The translations under genes were made by a program, and so were the position numbers. From positions 248,001-312,000 of the forward strand of contig NZ_JAXHLU010000001.1 in the NCBI RefSeq assembly GCF_034521915.1: 64,000 nt of DNA. Direction: 5' to 3'. The notes under the pieces are model-generated. The model was not told where the DNA came from and ran no database searches. It saw only the letters and a program-made list of their open reading frames with translations. This stretch comes from Fodinibius sp034521915. Lineage in GTDB: Bacteria; Bacteroidota; Rhodothermia; Balneolales; Balneolaceae. Positions 40,187 to 48,631 of this stretch are shown here, piece by piece (position 1 is the stretch's first letter; each line of letters starts with the position of its first letter).

Positions 40187-42895
40187 ATGAATCAACAAGA
40201 GTGGCAAAAGATTGATGCAATCATCGACACTGCCCTCGAACTGGAGGGAGATAAACGTACTGCTTTTATCGACGAGCAGTGTAAAGGGGATGAAGAGCTG
40301 AAAACTCAAGTTACCGAGCTGCTCGAATCCATTGAAAATTCAGACACAGAAAATTTTTTAGAGGGATCCGCCCCCTATCCCAAACATCTGGCCGCCGATC
40401 TTGCCAAAACGGAAGACAAACCGCAGGAATCTTCTCTTATAGGAGCAACCATCGACTCGTATCGTATTTTAGAACTCGTCGGCCACGGTGGAATGGCCTC
40501 CGTTTTTCTTGCCGAACGCGCGGATGAAGTATACAAAGGCAAAGTAGCCTTAAAGCTGATGCGGCAAGGCATGGATACGCCCTCCAATAAAGCTCGTTTC
40601 AAAAGGGAACGAAATATCCTGGCCAACCTGGAGCATCCCAATATCGCCCGACTGCTCGACGGCGGGGTAACCGACAAGGGACTGCCCTATCTGGTGATGG
40701 AATACGTAGATGGCACTCCGCTTTATACGTATTGTGATGAACATAATCTTACCATCGAACAGCGACTGGATCTCTTCAAATCAATATGCCAAGCCGTTCA
40801 ATACGCCCATAAAAATGCTGTTATCCATCGCGATTTAAAGCCCGCTAATATCCTGGTAAAAGAAGACGGAACCGTAAAAGTGCTCGATTTTGGCATTGCT
40901 AAACTGCTGGAGCCCGAAGATCCCGACGAAACGCTCTTTCAAACCCGCACCGGCGCCCGTATGCTGACGCTCGGATACGCCGCTCCCGAACAGATAAACA
41001 ACGACCCGATTACTACATCTACGGATATCTATTCCCTTGGAGTTGTGTTATACGAGCTGTTGGCAGCAGCATCTCCATTTAATATGGAAGGAAAAAATTT
41101 GTCCGAAATTGAATCGCTTATTCGTACCAAAACTCCGGAAAAGCCTTCGTCAAAATATGGTGAACTTTCGCAACTGAAACAGGATAAAGCAGCTTCGCAG
41201 CGTGTGGCCAATCCAGATAAAATTTCCCGAAAGCTCAAAGGAGATCTGGATGCCATCGTAATGAAGACCCTGCGCAAAAATCCGGATGCACGGTACAGCT
41301 CCGTTGATCAGCTATTACAGGATTTGGATCGCCTGAACAATAATTTACCGCTAATAGCCCGCAAAGACACTATTAGATACAAAATATCTAAATTTTTAAA
41401 ACGCCATAAGACGGGCATTTCTGCGGCCGCTGGATTTATATTATTGCTGGCGGGGTTTGCCGGTTTTCACACCTGGCAGATTACAGAGGAACGTAACAGA
41501 GCTCAGGAAGAAGCTCAAAAAGCACGCACTACCTTGGATTATTTGATCGGGGTATTCCAGCATGCCAATCCGAATCGTCCCGGCAATCAAGATATAACGG
41601 CTCAGCAAATACTTGAACAGGGCACAGAATACATCCAAACCAAAGTTAAAGATCAGCCGGATATTAAAGCACCGCTAACGCAATCCATTGGGATGATTTA
41701 TCTGCATCTGGGTGAATACGATAAAGCCGAAACACTTTTGCGGGAAGCTTTAACACTTAATAAAAAGTTCGCTTCCAAGGAAAGCCGGCAATGGGCGGCT
41801 AGTTTAAACAGTTGGGGCGAATACAATATGGAAATCGGCAAATATGATACCGCTAAAAAGTATTTTAAAAAATCGGCTGCGGTATATAACAGTTTAGGTA
41901 ACAAGAATAAATATGCCTCAATAATAGGAGAATTGGGTTGGATAGACTATAGAAATGGAGATTATGAAAGGGCCGATTCTCTGCTTCGCAAAGCGCTGGA
42001 AATCAACCGTACCGTACACGGCAGCGAAAGCAGGCAAGCAGGCACCGACTTACAGTATTTGGGATGGATTAAAAACGCCCAGGGCCAGTATGATAAAGCA
42101 GATAGTCTCTTCAGAGAAGCGCTTTCCATTCGAAAGTCTGCTCTCGGAGAAAACCATCGACTCGTCGCGCAAACACTGCAAAGCCTCGGACGAACGCTTT
42201 ACAACAAAAACGACTACGCCAAAGCTGAAGAAATAGAACGGCAAGCCCTCGACTTACAGCAACGCATTTATGATCAGGACCATCCGGATATCGCTACTTC
42301 ACTGAGAATTCTCGGGCTAATTAATATGCGGCAGGAAGAATTTCCGAAAGCCAAAACATACTTTGAAGATGCTCTAGATATGCGCCTGAATTTTTTGGGA
42401 GAACATCATCCTGATGTGCTGAAAACACAAAATGACCTTGGTTCGATTCATTTCTTTGAGGGCAATTACATGAAAGCTGCCGATCTTTTTAAACAGGTTG
42501 TAGCTTCAAATAAAGAAGTAAGAGGCCCCGATCATCCGGAAGTCGCTACCAGCTTAAATAATTTGGCGATGTCGCTGAGAAAAGCAGATCGGAAAGATGA
42601 AGCAATCGAATATTACAAAGAAGCGCTAGAAATTGGTCGAAAAAATTATAGCGAAGAACATCCCAAACTGATACAGTTCCAGCGAAATACCGCCATACTT
42701 TATGAGGAATTAAATGAATATCAAAAAGCCTCTGCATTATGGCTCCAAAATTTTAACGTGCTAAAGCAAAAAAACGGCCTAAACAACAGCGATGCTAAAG
42801 AAGCGCTGAATCATTTAATTACGTGCCATCGCAAACTGGGCAATGCTGAAAAGGTGGATAAATACAATTCGATATTAGCTCAAACAGATAATTAA
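40187..42895 (+). CDS. Membrane Ser/Thr protein kinase with C-terminal TPR domain, duplicate copy 2
   Basis: 902 residues, identical to the protein at 33094-35802: N-terminal helical module, complete kinase domain (Lys123, Asp216, Asp234), transmembrane helix 411-430 and about nine TPRs. I noticed no base differences between the two kinase genes on reading. That contrasts with several in the neighbouring lipoprotein B genes and hints at recent gene conversion or strong constraint. Confidence 0.92.
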   Translation: MNQQEWQKIDAIIDTALELEGDKRTAFIDEQCKGDEELKTQVTELLESIENSDTENFLEGSAPYPKHLAADLAKTEDKPQESSLIGATIDSYRILELVGHGGMASVFLAERADEVYKGKVALKLMRQGMDTPSNKARFKRERNILANLEHPNIARLLDGGVTDKGLPYLVMEYVDGTPLYTYCDEHNLTIEQRLDLFKSICQAVQYAHKNAVIHRDLKPANILVKEDGTVKVLDFGIAKLLEPEDPDETLFQTRTGARMLTLGYAAPEQINNDPITTSTDIYSLGVVLYELLAAASPFNMEGKNLSEIESLIRTKTPEKPSSKYGELSQLKQDKAASQRVANPDKISRKLKGDLDAIVMKTLRKNPDARYSSVDQLLQDLDRLNNNLPLIARKDTIRYKISKFLKRHKTGISAAAGFILLLAGFAGFHTWQITEERNRAQEEAQKARTTLDYLIGVFQHANPNRPGNQDITAQQILEQGTEYIQTKVKDQPDIKAPLTQSIGMIYLHLGEYDKAETLLREALTLNKKFASKESRQWAASLNSWGEYNMEIGKYDTAKKYFKKSAAVYNSLGNKNKYASIIGELGWIDYRNGDYERADSLLRKALEINRTVHGSESRQAGTDLQYLGWIKNAQGQYDKADSLFREALSIRKSALGENHRLVAQTLQSLGRTLYNKNDYAKAEEIERQALDLQQRIYDQDHPDIATSLRILGLINMRQEEFPKAKTYFEDALDMRLNFLGEHHPDVLKTQNDLGSIHFFEGNYMKAADLFKQVVASNKEVRGPDHPEVATSLNNLAMSLRKADRKDEAIEYYKEALEIGRKNYSEEHPKLIQFQRNTAILYEELNEYQKASALWLQNFNVLKQKNGLNNSDAKEALNHLITCHRKLGNAEKVDKYNSILAQTDN

Positions 42896-42927
42896 AAACC
42901 CACGGCGGCCTTTACGCCACTGTGGGT
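42896..42927. terminator. Terminator between kinase and lipoprotein B, copy 2
   Basis: Copy of the ACCCAC..GTGGGT hairpin at 35803-35834, with the T-run on the minus strand. Confidence 0.7.
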
Positions 42928-42962
42928 CAATAATTGTTGTACAAATTTTTATAAATACTTTG

Positions 42963-44141
42963 CTATTCTACCTGTCTCCAATGGGGATTTGAATCGGAAG
43001 CGACGTTCTCTGTCAGGTTTACCGGCGACCCGTTGCCGTCAGCGGCTATTTTATATATTTCGCCATTCCCATCACGCCTGCTTCTAAAGGCAATTTCGGT
43101 TCCGTCCGGCGACCAGGTCGGGGCTATATCACTTGCACTATTATTGGTTACCTGTTGCACGTCCGACCCATCGGTATTTATTGTATATATTTCATCGTTT
43201 CCGGCCCGGTCGCTTACAAAGGCAATCTTCGAGCCATCCGGAGACCAGCGCCCATCATAATCAGCATCGGAATTCTCAGTTACTCGCTGACGATCGCTAC
43301 CGTCGGAATTTATGGTATAGAGCTCTAGATCACCATCGATATCACTATTGTACAGAATTTTTGAACCGTCCGGAGACCAGTCCGTGTAATAGTCATCAGC
43401 ACTGTTACTCGTAAGCTGTTGCTCATTGTTGCCGTCGATGCCGATAGTATAAATTTCTGTATCACCACCTGATTCATCAACAAAGGCCAGCTTGGAATCA
43501 TCCGGCGACCAGCTGGGCGCAAAGTAGGCATTAGATAATCCAGACTTAATTAGCTGCACGTTCGATCCGTCTATGTTCATCACATATAACCCATGGGAAT
43601 CACCCCGATCACTGACAAATGCTATCCGGGTCCCGTCATGGGAAATAGCTGCGAGTCCGTCATAGTCCGTATTTGTGGTTAGGTTGGTGGGAGATGAGCC
43701 GTCGGCGTTCATCAGAAAAATATCTTCACTCTCATCCCGATCACTGATAAAAGCAATCTTCCCATTTGCAGCGGCTTCGCAGGTGATATTGAAAGACGTT
43801 GAAGTCGTCTCACCCGCGGTAATATTTACACTGCGCGGATTTTCGCCATCCACTGAACAATTTTCCGCTATATCAGTCAGCTCAGCGTCATAGCTGCCTT
43901 CTTCCAGATCTGATATTGTTATTGTTTCGTTTGGACCAATGCTTTCCGTCGTACCATCAACCGAAACCTCATAGCCGTCATCCTGATCATCGCCGCTGGT
44001 AGAGGTGGTGATTTCCAACGTTCCTGTTGTCGGTTCGGGATCAGGATCCGTGTCAGGTCCGGTACTGCTGCTATTACTTCCACAGGAGATTAAAAAACCC
44101 ATTACAAAAATGACCAATAATATGTGCAACAATTGTCTCAT
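42963..44141 (-). CDS. PD40 beta-propeller lipoprotein B, copy 2 (intact)
   Basis: 392 residues from ATG at 44141; the open frame extends upstream to 44270, but that part would cover the promoter and terminator and encode no signal peptide. The sequence is MRQLLHILLVIFVMGFLISC (lipobox Cys20), a SNSSSTGPDTDPDPEPTTGT tether, the shared beta domain (SGDDQDDGYEVSVDGTTESI, NCSVDGENPR, SFNITCEA) and about seven PD40 repeats. It differs from copy 1 at five positions (I/V, S/T, D/N, Q/R, T/A) and has an intact signal peptide. This is likely the working copy. Confidence 0.87.
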   Translation of the reverse strand: MRQLLHILLVIFVMGFLISCGSNSSSTGPDTDPDPEPTTGTLEITTSTSGDDQDDGYEVSVDGTTESIGPNETITISDLEEGSYDAELTDIAENCSVDGENPRSVNITAGETTSTSFNITCEAAANGKIAFISDRDESEDIFLMNADGSSPTNLTTNTDYDGLAAISHDGTRIAFVSDRGDSHGLYVMNIDGSNVQLIKSGLSNAYFAPSWSPDDSKLAFVDESGGDTEIYTIGIDGNNEQQLTSNSADDYYTDWSPDGSKILYNSDIDGDLELYTINSDGSDRQRVTENSDADYDGRWSPDGSKIAFVSDRAGNDEIYTINTDGSDVQQVTNNSASDIAPTWSPDGTEIAFRSRRDGNGEIYKIAADGNGSPVNLTENVASDSNPHWRQVE

Positions 44142-44176
44142 AATACTACTGACTTTACTCAATATTGGTTTTCCAC

Positions 44177-44217
44177 TACATAGTACTATGCGTAACGGCT
44201 GGCGGAATGGGGACAAA
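44177..44217 (-). promoter_or_regulatory. 41-bp ECF-type promoter of lipoprotein B, copy 2
   Basis: TTTGTCC, 14-base spacer, GTTACGCAT, AGTACTATGTA in gene orientation, 36 bases before ATG 44141. Confidence 0.75.
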
Positions 44218-44238
44218 TTCAATTCCAAGAATATGAAA

Positions 44239-44267
44239 CCCGCAACGGGATGGCATCCCGCTGCGGG
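44239..44267 (-). terminator. Terminator after lipoprotein C
   Basis: CCCGCAGCGGGATG / CCATCCCGTTGCGGG hairpin followed by TTTCATATT on the minus strand, 18 bases past the stop at 44285. Confidence 0.7.
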
Positions 44268-44284
44268 CAAAATATAATACTATG

Positions 44285-45945
44285 CTACTTTATTGAACCA
44301 GGACTCCAGGATGGATTTTCATCAAATCCCGGGTCGGTTGTTACCCTAAAAGGTGATGTTCCATCGGCATTGATAATATAAATATCCCTGCCGCCGTCCC
44401 GATCACTTTCGAAACCAATTGAAGTTCCCTCGGGCGACCAGGTTGGGGAAACATCAAAGCTACTGTTATCGGTAACTTGCGATACATTATTACCATCCGA
44501 ATCCATAGTGTAGATCTCTTCGTCTCCGTCACGATTGCTGGCAAATGCTATTTCTGTTCCATCAGGTGACCAGACAGGTTCACGATCACCTTGCGTAGCA
44601 TCATCCGTCAATGGCTGAACATTGGTACCATCAGCATTTATACTGTAAATATTCCAATCACCGTCTCGCAAGCTCTGGAATACAATGGTGTTTCCGTCCG
44701 GTGACCATGATGGATTGGTATCGGCTTCATTATCAGTTGTTACGCCTGTTATATTTGATCCGTCATTATCCATTGTAAAGATATCATCGACGCCATCACG
44801 CTGGCTGCTGAATACAATCTGGCTTCCATCGGGCGACCAGGCAGGATATTCATCCAAAGCAGCATTATTTGTCAGCTGCGTGACGTTTTTTCCGGCTTTA
44901 TCCATAACGTAAATCTCCTTGTCTCCGTCGCGGTCGCTTACGAAGGCAATCTTGGTTCCACTTGGGGAAACCGCAGCTTGTCCGTCAAACGTGCCGTTAT
45001 CGGTGAGCTGCGAGGCTCCGCTACCGTCATCTCCTATGGTAAATATTTCGGCATCGCCGTCACGGAAACTGGTGAAGACCAGCTGATTTTTGAGCGGCTC
45101 CTGACAGTTTATACTGAAGGTTGTTGTTTTCGTATCACCCTCAGTAATGGTGACCGTGCGCGGGTTATCGCCTTCTACTTCGCAATTATCGGCCACATCA
45201 GTCAGTTCCGCTTCGTGATCACCGACGGGCAGTTCGGAAAACAGTACAGATTCGTTGGCACCTATGGTCTCGGTTGTTTCATTTACCGTAATTTGATAGC
45301 TGTCATCTAGATTTTCGCCGCTTGTTTCTGTAACAACATCCAGCTGACCCGTAGATGCCTCCTCAAGCATAAGCACACCGAAGGGTTGGGTAGTCTGCTC
45401 TCTCTCAGGCGATTCGCCTGCAAGGTGTGCATAAACAACTACCATCGTCTCATTCTGCCCCAAATCAACCTGCGAAAGAGCTACATCTTCAATTTCAGAC
45501 GGGCTCCATTCGTCACCTGGAACCCACTATACTCACCGGGTACCCACTCATCACCTGGAACCCACTCATCACCAGGCACCAAAGAAGGACCTAGAGTTAT
45601 TTCTCCCGTTAACAATCCTGAAGAAAGTTCATCAGCCGAGGTTTCAACAGCTTCGGTTGTGGTGCGATTAACCACCTCACCATTTTCCACCTGGAACGCA
45701 GAAAGCACAATATTACCACTCCACCGGGTACCAGGTATCATGCTTACCTGCACATTATCATGGTAATAATCCCAGGTAAAGTCGCTGGGGGTTTCCTGAA
45801 TCATGCTACTCAACCCATCGGAGGGCTCCGTCGCAAACTCCAAGGGCTGTGGTTCCTCTTCACCGGTAGATTCATCACCGCAGGAGATGAATACCAGCGG
45901 AACAATCAATAAAACGAATACAATTATAAATAGTGATCGTCGCAT
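44285..45945 (-). pseudogene. PD40 lipoprotein C, frameshifted inside an 18-bp repeat
   Basis: Two frames (45481-45945 and 44285-45463) join into one protein of about 553 residues if one T is restored at about 45526. Codons would then run GEYSWVPGDEWSPSEIEDVA instead of GEYSGFQVTNGARLKLKM-stop. The N-terminal part has a signal peptide MRRSLFIIVFVLLIVPLVFISC (Cys22) and an extra about 100-residue module (DFTWDYYHDNVQVSMIPGTR). A short tandem DEWVPG repeat (45508-45580) follows. The second frame supplies the shared two-cysteine beta domain (NCEVEGDNPRTV, TFSINCQ) and about seven PD40 repeats. ATG at 45945 is preferred over 45966 because the signal peptide starts there. As read, the product would be a 154-residue truncated lipoprotein. 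It could also be phase-variable or an assembly error. Confidence 0.75.
45508..45580 (-). repeat. Short tandem repeat encoding DEWVPG
   Basis: About four copies of an 18-bp unit (GATGAGTGGGTTCCAGGT and variants) in lipoprotein C. One copy is disrupted (GAGTATAGTGGG) and carries the frameshift. Repeats of this size are prone to slippage. Confidence 0.7.
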
Positions 45946-45979
45946 AATATTATGGTTATATTCCAATTAATAATTCCCC

Positions 45980-46020
45980 TACATAGTAATATGCGTAATA
46001 GCGGGCGAAATTGGGACAAA
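45980..46020 (-). promoter_or_regulatory. 41-bp ECF-type promoter of lipoprotein C
   Basis: TTTGTCC, 14-base spacer, ATTACGCAT, ATTACTATGTA in gene orientation, 34 bases before ATG 45945. Confidence 0.75.
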
Positions 46021-46105
46021 TCGATCTGTGATTTTAATTCGCCGGTAATTACAGTTGTCCACACCTAACAATAATTCTCTCAGTTTTATGAACTTTAGTT
46101 CTTGC

Positions 46106-47536
46106 TCATTCATTGGTTTCATGTAGAATTCTAATCATAGATTCACCACTCACATTATTTATGGAGTCCTCATCTTCTACTGTCCTAGAGTGGTCATACT
46201 GTTTTTGAACGACTATAACAGGACTAACTTCAACGGCTTCCCAATTATGGAGTGCATAAATATCTTCAACAGTTATAGCCCATTCATCCAGTTCAACTTC
46301 TTTATGTATTTCATTTTCGTGCAGCAGCCACCAACTAAATGAAAAATTAGGATGGATATTACAGGAATTCTTTTTCATATCATGAAATTGTATCTGCAGT
46401 TCCGTTTCCCCGTTCGTTGTAGTAGGATCCCCGTATACAAATTTATGCACTTTTAACCGGGCAGGATCAGGCAGTTCGCAATTTAATTCTGAGTGGTTAT
46501 AATTTGCCCATGTAAGATCACCGCTTCCCGTGTACATGCTATCTTGCTTGTCATAGTTAAGCTCTACCGTTGCCTCTACCTGTTCTTTAATTGTTGATGA
46601 AAGACTTGAGGATTCTTTTGAAATACTCTCCAATGTAGTTATTGCACTAAACGTCAAGGTTAAATTACTGATTTTGTCGCCGCAGGGATCTGCCGGTTTT
46701 TTTACAGGTTTTTCAATCTTATCCCAGGCTGTAGTTATAGCATCCACCAAGCTGGAACTTTGTCCCTCGCGTTGTGCTTCAATTTCGCTTGTTGCTATAT
46801 CAATATATTGGGCAAACACGTCATAACCATCCGCGAGGCTAAACATTTTGAAATTGAATCTTTTTTGAGCGGCTTTCATATATCGGAGAGACTCTTGCTT
46901 GCACTTGCCTTGATTGTTGCTTTGCCATTCACTGGTTGGTATAAGATGACCATCAGGTCCTATAAGCATATAAACTACCCGGGTCCCAGAGTCATTTACT
47001 TCGGTCGCAATAAAATCAAAAATATTAGGATCACTATTTGCGGTAGTTGGTGTCTGATCATCATTTACTGACTTAGACGGTGCTGTCCACCCTTTATTCT
47101 GCATGACCTGTTTTACCGCATCCACAGCTTCCTGTTGGGCTACCGGCTGAATTTCCTGACACTGAATCTCAAAGGTAGCCGAGGTAGTTTCACCGGCTGT
47201 CACAGTAATTGATCGCGGATTATCGCCATCCACGCTGCAGTTACCGGCAATATTTGAGAGCTCTGCATCGTAGCTTCCTTCGTCCAGGTTATCAAACGAT
47301 ATGGTTTCATTGGAAGAAATATCTTTCTCATTATTTCCCAGCGTAACTTTATATCCATCGTCATCCTGATCATCACCGCTGGTTGAGGTGCTTATCTCAA
47401 CCGTTCCGGTTGTCGGTTCAGGATCGGGATCAGAATCAGGATTCGAGTCGGGTCCCGTACTGCTGCTGTCACTCCCACAAGATATTAGAAGTCCTATTAC
47501 AATGAACAGTATCGATATATGTAGTAAGCGTCTCAT
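46106..47536 (-). CDS. Lipoprotein D: shared N-terminal module with a novel C-terminal region
   Basis: 476 residues from ATG at 47536; the longer frame to 47644 crosses the promoter and is rejected. The signal peptide MRRLLHISILFIVIGLLISC (Cys20) is followed by a GPDSNPDSDPDPEP tether and the shared beta domain (TSTSGDDQDDDGYKVTLGNN, NCSVDGDNPRSI, TFEIQCQE). After about residue 130 it departs from the PD40 pattern. The remaining about 345 residues start with AVKQVMQNKGWTAP and contain four further cysteines and a beta-rich end (FSFSWWLLHENEIHKEVELD). I do not recognise this part. It has the same promoter element as the propeller lipoproteins, so it belongs to the regulon even though its effector domain differs. 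Confidence 0.75.
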   Translation of the reverse strand: MRRLLHISILFIVIGLLISCGSDSSSTGPDSNPDSDPDPEPTTGTVEISTSTSGDDQDDDGYKVTLGNNEKDISSNETISFDNLDEGSYDAELSNIAGNCSVDGDNPRSITVTAGETTSATFEIQCQEIQPVAQQEAVDAVKQVMQNKGWTAPSKSVNDDQTPTTANSDPNIFDFIATEVNDSGTRVVYMLIGPDGHLIPTSEWQSNNQGKCKQESLRYMKAAQKRFNFKMFSLADGYDVFAQYIDIATSEIEAQREGQSSSLVDAITTAWDKIEKPVKKPADPCGDKISNLTLTFSAITTLESISKESSSLSSTIKEQVEATVELNYDKQDSMYTGSGDLTWANYNHSELNCELPDPARLKVHKFVYGDPTTTNGETELQIQFHDMKKNSCNIHPNFSFSWWLLHENEIHKEVELDEWAITVEDIYALHNWEAVEVSPVIVVQKQYDHSRTVEDEDSINNVSGESMIRILHETNE

Positions 47537-47571
47537 AATAACTTTGTTTTGTATTCTATACCTTTGCGTTC

Positions 47572-47612
47572 TACATAGTAACATGCGTAATAGCGAGCGG
47601 GATTGTGACAAA
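47572..47612 (-). promoter_or_regulatory. 41-bp ECF-type promoter of lipoprotein D
   Basis: TTTGTCA, 14-base spacer, ATTACGCAT, GTTACTATGTA in gene orientation, 35 bases before ATG 47536. Confidence 0.75.
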
Positions 47613-47665
47613 TTTAATTCATGAGATTTTACCCCTCCCCTCAATACATTAAAGATGGGTAAATT

Positions 47666-47700
47666 AAAAATGGGCCCTGCCTCTCAGCAGAGCCCATTTT
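47666..47700. terminator. Terminator of the collagen-like lipoprotein gene
   Basis: AAAATGGGCTCTGCTG / CAGGGCCCATTTTT hairpin with A/T runs on both sides, 38 bases past the stop at 47739. It separates that gene from the promoter of lipoprotein D. Confidence 0.8.
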
Positions 47701-47738
47701 AAGGCTATCTAAATGAAATTACTCTCTCTGGATTTTAA

Positions 47739-48599
47739 TTATCGATAGAAGCCATAATATTCTGATACCGCTTTGTAATCGGAGGGATCCAGTCCACTGG
47801 GAAGAATTTCTCCTGACTTCTGCTTTCTTTGATCTTCGGTATTGGAAGCTTCAACTCGAACAATCTCTATACGTTCATATTCTGTTCCTCCACCAGATGA
47901 TTCGATAAAAAAGGCTGTATAATCATCATTTATGTTTCCGAAACTAACAGAATATGTTGAGAACACCCCATCACCAGGAATAGGATAATATCTGAAGGTA
48001 GAATTATTAAGCCCTCTGTCATTAGCCAGATAAACTGACCAAGAACTATTCCTAAATTCATCATTACTTATGCCAGGAACGCTTAGAGTCAAAGAAGATT
48101 GACTTCCAAAATCATGTCCCGGAAAGATATACCGTGTAACATTGGCATTGCCGTCGGCGCCTTTCAGGTTAATGGGCGTTCCCCATCCGTTTTCCGTTTT
48201 GGGTCCGTACATATCATAATTGGCTTTATCCAGGTAAAAATCGCCCAGATCACCTAACGAAGCATCAGGGGCACCAGTGCCGGCATGAATCTGACTGCCG
48301 TCTTCCCCATCTTCACCCATTAAAACCATAATAGGATTGCCCCAGCCGTCGTCGTCTTTGGGGCCATAGAGTTCACCGGTATCTGTGTTCAAGTAGTAAT
48401 CTCCGTTGTCACCGATATCAGAGTCCGGTGCGCCCTGCCCGGAATACATCATACTACCATCTTCACCTGCTGGTCCAACAGGGCCTTGTGGACCTTCTGG
48501 TCCCTGCGGGCCTTCAGAGCCGGCGGGACCTTCGCAGGCTATAAAAATTGAAATTGAACAAACTAAAAGTATCGTCACTATTCGTGTTATTCGTTGCAT
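47739..48599 (-). CDS. Collagen-like lipoprotein E
   Basis: 286 residues. The signal peptide MQRITRIVTILLVCSISIFIAC has Cys22 as lipobox. A short collagen-like Gly-X-Y stretch (EGPAGSEGPQGPEGPQGPVG) follows directly. Then come two copies of a repeat with the pattern GxGAPDxxxGDxGDYYL (about residues 54-90 and 104-140, each ending YGPK and W-G-x-P-I). The C-terminal domain of about 135 residues ends DYKAVSEYYGFYR. Such collagen-like lipoproteins are common in Bacteroidota, function unknown. It carries the 41-bp promoter (48632-48672), so it is co-regulated with the propeller lipoproteins. A remnant of a relative survives at 28791-28880. Confidence 0.82.
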   Translation of the reverse strand: MQRITRIVTILLVCSISIFIACEGPAGSEGPQGPEGPQGPVGPAGEDGSMMYSGQGAPDSDIGDNGDYYLNTDTGELYGPKDDDGWGNPIMVLMGEDGEDGSQIHAGTGAPDASLGDLGDFYLDKANYDMYGPKTENGWGTPINLKGADGNANVTRYIFPGHDFGSQSSLTLSVPGISNDEFRNSSWSVYLANDRGLNNSTFRYYPIPGDGVFSTYSVSFGNINDDYTAFFIESSGGGTEYERIEIVRVEASNTEDQRKQKSGEILPSGLDPSDYKAVSEYYGFYR

Positions 48600-48631
48600 A
48601 GTTACTATTCTTTTTTAGAATTAATGAATAC

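Larger units (their letters stand above)
37633..44724 (+). repeat. Tandem duplication, copy 2 (7,092 bp)
   Basis: Second copy of 30541-37632. Its left end (ggcagtaatattg) matches 30540 onward, and its right end runs into the full lipoprotein C gene. The two ancestral ends share only about two bases (GC) at the join, so the event looks like an illegitimate rather than a long-homology crossover. The PD40-rich genes on either side could have helped align the strands. Confidence 0.95.

Noticed and set aside
42963..44270. Longer start for lipoprotein B copy 2 (ATG at 44270)
   Set aside because: It would translate the terminator of the upstream gene and the promoter element and would bury the signal peptide 43 residues inside the protein.
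28939..45463. Possible CRISPR-like or minisatellite DNA because of regularly spaced similar blocks
   Set aside because: The spacing of about 120-130 bases and the coding frame show that these are PD40 propeller repeats; the blocks diverge at synonymous sites and are not followed by spacers.
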